Shown piece after piece: positions 1 to 7,000 of a DNA stretch of 11,396 nt. The notes under the pieces are model-generated. The model worked only from the letters and a program-made list of their open reading frames with translations, ran no database searches and was not told the DNA's origin. The position numbers were made by a program, and so were the translations under genes. The stretch covers positions 1 to 11,396 of the forward strand of contig NAVB01000181.1 of the NCBI GenBank assembly GCA_002179805.1. Direction: 5' to 3'. Positions within the stretch are counted from its first letter, which is position 1. Each line of letters starts with the position of its first letter. This DNA is from Acanthamoeba lenticulata (Eukaryota > Discosea > Longamoebia > Acanthamoebidae).

Positions 1-723
1 CAGCAAAGGGCTGATGGGCGAGGACGGCGGCTGGGCCATGGCGTACCCTTCTGGTACTCGGTGAGCTCCCATACGCGGACCTTGTTGATGGCCACCTGCC
101 ACCGGCTCTTGGCGATGTGGGCGAACGCGCCGGAACCAAAGACCTTGTCGACGCTCTCGATCTTGCGGAAGGACACGTCGGCCTCCACCAGCTCGCGCAC
201 CACCTCAGACCCGAGGCTGCGTTCGACCTGCTCGTAGCTCATGAGGTGCAACACGACGAAGGGCTGCTTGCACCCGGACGCCCTGGCCGAGTTGATCATC
301 ACCCTGAACAGCAACACGCACGCGATGAGAGACTGTTCGCACTTCGCCCCCCCCCCGGCTCCGTTTTCGTTCTTTTATGTCCGAGCCGCTGTACCTGAGG
401 CCGAGCACGTAGCCGGGATCGTTGGCGGTGTTGTGGTAGAGCGTGGCGTAGACCTTGCTTCGGTCGACGCGGTGACGTTGCGGCGGAGGCTGAACATGCA
501 GACCTGGGCGTTGGCCGCGGGAAGAGGAGTGGCGGTCGACTTCCATGTAGAGGTCCGCTACGCGCTCGCTCAAGACATCAATCTGAGCCTTGAGCTGGTC
601 GACGCTCTCCTCCTTGGTGGTGTGGTCGGCGTGGTGGCAGTAGATGATGATCGTCGTCGTGAGGCACAACGTGCAAAGCGCAAGGAAGAACAGTGTATAC
701 TTTTCCGATGACTCGAGGCCCAT
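1..723 (-). CDS. GT8 (glycogenin-like) glycosyltransferase, type II membrane protein, 5' part only
   Basis: Exons on the minus strand are 723-395 and 303-47, with introns 394-304 (GTACAG...TTCAG) and from 46 off the edge (GTACGC). Residues 1-8 are a short cytosolic tail, 9-27 a hydrophobic membrane anchor and about 37-62 a heptad-like stem, so a Golgi or ER lumenal enzyme is likely. The GT8 pattern follows: KVYATLY at 90-96, then after splicing DPGYVLGLRVMINSA, QPFVVLHLMS, FRKIESVDKVF, and finally INKVRVWELTEYQK. In glycogenin and related enzymes that last motif directly precedes the metal-binding DxD. The DxD lies outside the window, so activity, donor and acceptor cannot be read. An in-frame ATG at 765 would add 14 residues; I prefer 723 because it starts just before the anchor. 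Codon use is odd at 457-519 (see findings). Family call fairly firm, substrate unknown. Confidence 0.78.
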
Positions 724-765
724 GTTGTTCGGTTGGATGCCTTGCGCGTGTGTTTTTACGAACAA

Positions 766-1275
766 GCAAACGTGTTACTCAATCCTGAGGTGATTGTTGC
801 GAAGGAGACTGCTGATGGTACAGGCTTTGTGTGTGCCAGGACCTTCAAGTAGTGGCGTCTGCAAGCTGGAGGCAGCGGCCAAGCGTGTCCTCTCCCCCAA
901 ATTTCCGCCAATTTTCCTAGTTGGGCAAAATGTCGGAAAATTCATCGTTTCGCTCCACAAAACACTCTCCTCACTGCGTACACCACGTTCTGTCCTGTCG
1001 GTGTGTCACCACCGGCTCTGGGACCAACAGCAGGAAGCCCACTCCCACGCCTGCGGACCAAGCCCATCTCACAGCAAGAATACGCGAAACGTTTGCCACC
1101 AAAGAATGTCGCTATTGTTTGTTTGCGTTCGTCGTTTGTCGACAGAGGTGAACACAGCGTGACGGAGAGAGAAGAGGGAGATGTGGCAGCAAGATGGCGA
1201 CGCTTGAAGAAGAAGAAGAGAGATCCCGCGCCCCACACAGCGAGGTGCATGTATGGTGGGGCGGGGAGCTATCTG
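766..1275. other. Intergenic stretch between two minus-strand genes, no gene recognised
   Basis: This 510-bp stretch should hold the 3' UTR of the ZPR1-sirtuin gene (right part) and the promoter of the GT8 gene (left part). Open frames here lack the G/C-ending codons of the neighbouring exons and resemble no family I know. A GAAGAAGAAGAAGAG purine run lies near 1206-1220. An 8-bp inverted repeat, AATTTTCC (910-917) and GGAAAATT (935-942), sits about 190 bp upstream of the GT8 start. I see no clear AATAAA for the sirtuin gene and no RNA gene. Confidence 0.6.
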
Positions 1276-3022
1276 CTACAGGAGGACGGCCTGCAGCTGC
1301 TCCTGGAGAGCCGCCATCATCTCGCCGCAGCGGCCGTCGTTGAGGAGCACTTCGGCAAAGTCGTCGTACATGGTCTCCTCCATGTTGGCCACCGCCAGCG
1401 GCGTGTGGCGATTGAGGCTGATGGTCGGGTAGCGGTTGACCGGCGCGACGCGCAGCGAGGTGCCCATGACGATGAGCAGGTCGCACGCCTCGAGCCACGC
1501 ACGCGCGCGCGTGACGCTGGCGTCGAGCAGCGGCTGGCCGAAGGAGATGGTGTCTGGCTTCAACACGCCGCCGCAGCCGGGCACGAGGCAGTGAGGCACC
1601 TGCTCGCCACCGGTGGTGATGCGCGCCACGGTCTCGGCCATCGGGTAGACAGCGTCGCAGGCGAGGCAGCGGGCGCGGGTCGATGTGCCGTGGAGCTCGA
1701 GGAACTTATCGGCCTCGAGGCCGGCCGTGAGGTAGAGCCCGTCGATGTTCTGCGTCATCACGCCCAGCAGGCGGCCCTTCGCGGCCAGGTAGGCCGCGAT
1801 CTCGTGCGACGGGTTGGGCCGGGCGCGGGAGGCGATCCCGTGGAGGTCGGCGTGCATGCGCCAGTAGTTGATGCGGGCCGTCTCCTCCGCCACAAAGTTC
1901 TGGAAGAGCTCGTGCTTCTCGCTGTACTTGCCCCAGATCGTGAAGCCGCCCATCACGTTGCCGTTGTCTCGGTAGGCTGGAATTCCAGATTCTGGCGTTT
2001 GAAACAATTCGTGATTGTTTAAATATTAAAAAAATTGATATGTAAAAATTTTTTTGGATACTTATAAAAATCAAAATATTAACAATTAAATTCATGAGAC
2101 GTACCGGTGGAGACGCCGGCGCCGGTGAGGAAGACGATCTTATGAGACTTCTGGATGAGCTCGACCAACCTGGCCAGGCCCTCGTCGCGCCCGATGTACT
2201 GCTGCGCGGGCTTCCACGGCTCGTTGAGTCCGTACTCTTCGCGCTGCTCCCACGTGCGCTCGTAGCGCTCGACCGTGACGCGGTCCTCGGGTTCGAACGG
2301 CGCATCGTCGCCGTCGTCCCCGTCTTCGTAGTCGAGATTGGCGCGGGCGAGGCCCAGCGGATCGTCCATCACGAACGTGCAGGGCAGATCGCCGCAGAGG
2401 ACGCGGTCCAAGGACTCCAGGGTGGCGCCGAACTTGTCCTTGGCCGGGCCCGGCGCGTAGCCAGCATAGCTCTGGCGCAGCTGCGCTCGCATGTCGTGCA
2501 GGAAGTCGCGGATGGTGGTGAACCGGCCCGTGCTCGCCGGGGAGTTGAGGTCGATCTCTGGGATCGAGATGGACGTCGTGTCCGACTGGGATCCACAACA
2601 GCAACAACGAGGCCGTGAGGCCAGTGGTTTGCGCTGCTAAACACAAGACAAAGACAAGAGGAGACACGTACGCGAAGGATGACCCGATCCAGGTCATCGA
2701 AGGAGCGCAGACCGATGGAAATGCGCTTTCCCATGCTCGGCACGTCGGCACCCAGTTCCAGGTAGTCAAAGTGCTCCGGCAGCGGCAAAAACGCCTCCGC
2801 GCGGCGCTTACGGCCTGCGACAACCGCGCCCTTGTTGTTGTCGTCGAGTCCGTACGGCTTCAGCTCGGCTGCAACACTGCGTTACCGGCCGCACGTCCGG
2901 CGTGAGCGAGGCTGCGCACAGAACAACAAGTGAGCAAGAAGAAGAACATACATTGGTTGCAGGCCATAACGGGCCTCGTGGGCCAGAAGCTCAGCGCAGT
3001 GGTAGCGGAGGAGGGCGTCCAT
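1276..3022 (-). CDS. ZPR1-domain / Sir2 (sirtuin) NAD-dependent deacylase fusion protein
   Basis: Exons (minus): 3022-2952, 2876-2672, 2585-2105, 1991-1276; 490 residues; splice phases 2, 0 and 1 all agree. Residues about 60-215 match the C-terminal half of a ZPR1 repeat: GKRISIGLRSFDDLDRVILR, SDTTSISIPEIDL, GRFTTIRDFLHD, CTFVMDDPLG, VERYERTWEQREEYGLNE. In ZPR1 proteins this half follows a C4 zinc finger; no CxxC pair is present here. Residues about 220-490 are a full Sir2 domain: GAGVSTESGIPAYR (247-260), TQNID (332-336), catalytic His in LELHGT (H353), zinc ligands C361/C364 and C387/C392, GTSLRVAPVN (429-438). Sirtuins remove acyl groups from lysine using NAD. The junction lies within exon 3, so the fusion does not depend on intron calls. 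ATG 3022 is the start I chose; an acceptor-like tract just upstream (ending near 3052) could mark a 5'-UTR intron. Compartment and substrate are unknown. Confidence 0.9.
1992..2104 (-). other. AT-rich intron 3 of the ZPR1-sirtuin gene
   Basis: This 113-nt intron (GTACGT...CGCCAG) is phase 1 and splits the Glu codon of the NAD-binding motif GAGVST/ESGIPAYR. By my count 89 of 113 bases are A or T, while the flanking exons and most other introns here are GC-rich. It contains a long imperfect inverted repeat, 2014-2027 against 2075-2086. Removing it restores the conserved motif exactly, which supports its being spliced. Confidence 0.85.
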
Positions 3023-3207
3023 GTGGTGTGTTAGAAAGTTGCTATCCTTCTGGCAAGCAAAAAAAAGCACCTACCCACACGTGTGGGATAATTAACTGAA
3101 AGCAACTCATGCCAAACATTCTGCCTTTACTGGATTGTTACCGGAAGCGGAGATCACTGGAATGTCACGCAGACAACTCTTGCCTCCTCTTTGTTGCACA
3201 CACTAAG
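3023..3207. promoter_or_regulatory. Divergent promoter region between ZPR1-sirtuin gene and APS kinase gene
   Basis: Only 185 bp separate the two start codons, which point away from each other, so the core promoters and 5' UTRs of both genes must lie here or overlap the genes. It holds an A8 run (3059-3066), a CACGTG palindrome (3074-3087) and the short AT-rich stretch ATAATTAA (3088-3095). No classical TATA box is clear. On the minus strand the T8 run followed by GCTTGCCAG looks like a splice acceptor, so a leader intron for the sirtuin gene is possible. Confidence 0.6.
3074..3087. promoter_or_regulatory. Perfect 14-bp palindrome with CACGTG (E-box/G-box) core
   Basis: CCCACACGTGTGGG reads the same on both strands and lies 52 bp from one start codon and 121 bp from the other. 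Its CACGTG core is the recognition sequence of many bHLH and bZIP factors. In budding yeast Cbf1 binds CACGTG upstream of sulfate-assimilation genes, so a place in front of an APS kinase gene is suggestive. Binding here is inference. Confidence 0.5.
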
Positions 3208-3858
3208 ATGGAAGGCAATCGTCAAGAGGGGACCGCGCCAAAGTCAACCAACTTGACGTATCACCCGCCTTTGGTGACCCGGGCTGAGAGGGAAGCCGCC
3301 GCGGGCCACCGAGGGTGCACGGTGTGGCTCACCGGTCTCTCGGCCAGCGGCAAATCGACCATTGCCACGGCCCTTGAGCGACGCCTTATCATCTCTGGCA
3401 GCGCCATGGCCTACCGACTCGATGGAGACAACTTCCGTACGGGTTTGAATCGCGATTTGGGCTTCTCGCCTGCCGATCGCGATGAAAACATTCGCAGGGT
3501 GGCTGAGGTGGCCAAGTTGATGGCCGACGCAAACGTAGTCGCGGTGACGGCCTTCATTTCGCCTTACCGTGCTGGCCGTGATGCTGCTCGTGCCCTGCAT
3601 GAGAAGGACGGGCTCATCTTCATCGAAGTCTTCGTTGACGTTGAGCTGGCGGAGGCCGAGCGGCGCGACCCCAAGGGGCTCTACAAGATGGCACGCGAAG
3701 GCAAGATCAAGGACTTCACGGGCGTGTCCCCCGATGCTCCCTATGAAGCGCCCGCGCAGCCCGAGCTCCACCTCCGTACTGCCGAGAAGGACCCTGAGGC
3801 CTGCGTGGATGAGATCATCGAGTACCTCAAGGCTCGTGGTGTGCTCAAGACGGCCTAA
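3208..3858 (+). CDS. cysC: Adenylylsulfate (APS) kinase
   Basis: An intronless 216-residue protein that phosphorylates adenosine 5'-phosphosulfate with ATP to give PAPS, the sulfate donor for sulfotransferases and a step of sulfate assimilation; presumably cytosolic. Seen in the sequence: Walker [10 protein letters not shown] (43-51), [26 protein letters not shown] (72-97, the APS-binding region), FISPYRAGR (116-124, whose Ser is the phosphorylated serine in bacterial CysC), and [32 protein letters not shown] (151-182). All hallmark segments are intact and the length is normal for a stand-alone kinase; no ATP-sulfurylase domain is fused. An in-frame ATG at 3109 would add 33 residues, but those codons lack the G/C third-position bias and family members start close to the P-loop, so 3208 is preferred. 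It is divergent from the ZPR1-sirtuin gene and convergent with the C2/ankyrin gene. Confidence 0.97.
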   Translation: MEGNRQEGTAPKSTNLTYHPPLVTRAEREAAAGHRGCTVWLTGLSASGKSTIATALERRLIISGSAMAYRLDGDNFRTGLNRDLGFSPADRDENIRRVAEVAKLMADANVVAVTAFISPYRAGRDAARALHEKDGLIFIEVFVDVELAEAERRDPKGLYKMAREGKIKDFTGVSPDAPYEAPAQPELHLRTAEKDPEACVDEIIEYLKARGVLKTA

Positions 3859-4056
3859 ACGTCTTTTCTTCTGACGCAAACGATCAACAACGTTCAACTC
3901 CCATCTTCATTATCGATGAACAAATAATAATATTTATTATTCTGCGTTGCGGCTAGTGATACACTCTTCATCTTTGCTTCTTGGGCCTCGCACACATCCA
4001 CGCATCGTCATAAATAGTATGTACAATACACGACATGATGATGACGCTGTCCAAGA
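3859..4056. terminator. Shared 3' region of two convergent genes with poly(A)-like signals
   Basis: The APS kinase (plus) and C2/ankyrin (minus) genes end facing each other 198 bp apart. The AT-rich run at 3922-3941 carries AATAATAATA on the plus strand, about 65 nt after the APS kinase stop. On the minus strand the same run reads AATAAA (plus TTTATT, 3933-3938), about 120 nt after the other stop. One element could therefore serve both genes. A second ATAAAT lies near 4010. Poly(A) use is inferred from position and motif only. Confidence 0.5.
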
Positions 4057-7000
4057 CTAGGACGACAAAGGCAAAGAGGATAATGACGACGAGGAAGACG
4101 AAGAGGAGGACTGGAGCTGGATGTTGAGCTGCAGGCAGACGCTCCCTCCGGTCTTGCGGCCCTCCTTGTCGTGCAGGTCAAACCACTTGGGCCCGATCCT
4201 GCCCCGCTCCGAGTCGCGCATCATCTCGCCCAGCGTCACCTCCAGGCTGCCCAGCGGCACGTGGCCACCAGCCTTGTCGGATTTGTTGTGCTTCGCCCCG
4301 ACGGCGGCGGCGTCAAAGACGGCCACCTCGAGCCGCTGGTCGGCCAGCAGGTCGCCCAACTCAAAATGGAACCGCTCGAACCACGCGGGCCGGGCGGCGA
4401 GCTTCTGCGCGGAGGTCCGCTGCGTGGCCTTGCCCCACCGGACCTCGCAGTAGGGCGACGGCGCGGGCGGCTCGCCGTCGGCGGATGGCTCGTCGACCGC
4501 CGCGACGTCTTGCGACCTCTTCTTCTCCTCGCCATTGCTCTTGGCATGATGGTGGTGATGATGGTGGTGCCCGTGGTGGTGGTGGTGGTGGTGATGATGA
4601 TTGTTGGCCTTGTCGCCGTCCTCGCCGCTGCCGCCGGCCAGATTCCTGGCTTCGCGAATCCACACGAACAGCTTCCTGCTCGTCGCCGCTGCGGCGGTGA
4701 TGCTCGGCGGGCAGAGCAGCGAGCGCCGCGTGTTGAAGAGCACGCCCAGGAGGTCCATGTAGCCGGACTTGATGAACCGTCGCATGCTGCTCGGCATCGC
4801 GATCGGCGTTCCGCGCGGCGTGCGCGGCGTCGTCGGGTCGGATGAGCTCTGCACACAACGTCCCGTCGCTGTCAGCAAGCTGTGCGTGTGTTGTGTGGGT
4901 TGGAAGAAGAAATGCCTTCTTGAGGTCGAGCGCGTCCTTGGCCGGGTCGACTTGGTCCATGCAGTTGACGACTGTCAAGCGCACGCCGTCGACCGCCGCC
5001 AGGACGCAACCAAAGGGCCCCGTGAGCGGCGAGAACATAGCCAAGCTCAGCTGTCGGACCTCGTCCGCCCCCACTCCGCCGTCCTTGCGCGGCGACAGGC
5101 TGTAGTAGTCATCACGCATTCCACACATTCTTCAGCGCAAGCCGAGGCAAAGAAGGCAGAGGGAGGTGAAGAGAAGGAGGAGAGCCGACCTGCGCGAGCG
5201 GCGCGCGAGGCGCTTGCGGGTCCGTTCGTCCTCCTGCGGCGTGGCGAGGACGCCCTCAAACTGGCCGAGGAGGCGCTCGAACGTATGGCGGTCGACCAGG
5301 TCGTAGAGGAGGGTTGAGAGCGACATGTTGTGGAGATTGCCGCTGTGGCCCATCATCTCGCCCTTCTCGATCAGCAAGCACAGGATCTCCAGCTGCCCCT
5401 TGGCTGCGCTCATGGCGAGAGAATGGGATTGTGAGTCAATCACAGCTCTCTCTCTCTCTCTCTCTGTTGCGCACGCACGAGATGAGGACGTCACGCACCG
5501 ATGACCTCGACCAGCGGGTCGGTCTCGTTGATGGCCAGGGTGGGCACCATCTTCTTGCTGTTGTGGCCCTTTTCCTTTTCCTTCTCCTTCTTCTTGTCCT
5601 CCTTCTTGTCCTTCTTGTCCTTCTTGTCCTTTTTCTTGTCCTTTTCCCTTTCCTTGTCCTTTCGCTTGTCGCGGTCGAGGAGGTGCGCCTTGGTGGGCAG
5701 GCCGGGCGACGAGCTCGACAAGACGCTGTCGTTGTAGTGCTGCTGCGTCCCGGCCTCGTCGCCACCGCCCGCCTCGCTGCTGCCGCTCCCACTGGCTCCG
5801 CCGCTGACGACAGCGCCGCTGCCAATCCTACTGCCGCCGCCGCTGCTCGGCGGGGCGTCGTCCTCCTCGCGCTCGAGGACGAGGTTGCTGCTCTTGACGA
5901 GGCCGCCGGACGAGATCAGCTGAAAGGCCGAACGACGCTTGCCGTGCTTCATCAGCACGATGAGCACGTCCAGAACGCGCTGACGCTTGGTCCCGCCGCT
6001 ACCGCCACTAGCGCTGCCGACGCTGCCGGCGCCGCTGCCCGGCGACGCCAAGGCCGCGGCAAGGTCGTCGGACGAGGCCGTCGGCGTGGCCATGCCGCTG
6101 CCGCTGCCGTCGCCGCGGCGGAAGAGCCGATCGTCGTCATTGTCGCTGGCGTCGCTGCTGGGCTCGAGCAAGAGCGTGATGGTGTCCCAGTCCTTTAACC
6201 GCGACTTTTGCGAGATGCAGTGCGACGAGCTGGCCCGGAGGCCGTTGCCACCCGCGGGCAGGGGCTGGCTCTGCTTGCTAGACTCCTTCTCGCCGCGCTC
6301 GATCAAGAGCCGCAGGATGTCGAGGTGCCCGCGGAACGACGCCTTGAATAGTGCCGTCTCGCCATTCCTGATATTATTATTATGCCACGTCAGCACCGTC
6401 GATCACCACGCCGCTCTGGCGGGACGGGGCGTCTTACCGGTCCTTCTCCATGATGTCGGCGCCGTGGTCGAGCAGCTGCTTGACGCACTCGAGCGAGCCG
6501 CCGCTGCAGGCGTAGTGCAAGGCCGTCTGGCCCGACGTGTCCTTGGCGTTGGTCTTGGCCCCCTTTTTGATGAGCCTGCTCACAGCGCACGTATGCATCG
6601 CATATCAGCACCCATTTATCGGATCCCATAGTCACAGGCGACGGCTGCTCTATTCGGGTGAGGCGTACAGGCGCACGATATCGGCGTGCCCGCCGGCGGC
6701 GGCGCGCATGAGCGGCGTCTGGCGCTGGTCGTTGGTCTGGTTGACCAGCGAGCCCTTCTCCAGCAGGAGCTCCACGCACTCGAGCGACCCGCTCGCGCAG
6801 GCCAGCGGCAGTGCCGAGTTTCCCTGCAACGTTTGAGAGTTTCAGCGCTTGCGTGTGCATGACGCGTGTCGTGTGGTGGTGGCGTGACGCACGATGGGAT
6901 CGCGGGCATGGACGTCGGTCTCCTTGTGGGAGAGCAAGAAGCGGAGGATATCGGCGTGGCCACCCGTCGCGGCCATGAGCAGCGCGTTGAAGCCCTCGGT

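Noticed and set aside
241..711. Plus-strand open frame of 156 codons
   Set aside because: It is antisense to the GT8 exons, which have family motifs and consistent splice phases.
794..1162. Plus-strand open frame of 122 codons in the intergenic stretch
   Set aside because: No exon-like codon bias, no family similarity, and position fits UTR and promoter sequence.
1003..2022. Plus-strand open frame of 339 codons
   Set aside because: It is antisense to sirtuin exon 4, shows no domain, and is open only because high GC in third positions removes stops on the other strand.
3109..3207. N-terminal extension of APS kinase, 33 residues, as a targeting peptide
   Set aside because: In frame, but codons lack the G/C third-position bias and the content is not a typical targeting peptide; more likely 5' UTR.
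4171..4845. Plus-strand open frame of 224 codons with a Val/Met run
   Set aside because: It is antisense to the C-terminal C2 exon; the Val/Met run is the complement of the His codons.
5314..6198. Plus-strand open frame rich in Leu, Val and Phe that resembles membrane segments
   Set aside because: It is the complement of the Lys-rich and Ser/Gly-rich exon 9; the hydrophobic run is only the antisense of the AAG/GAC repeat.
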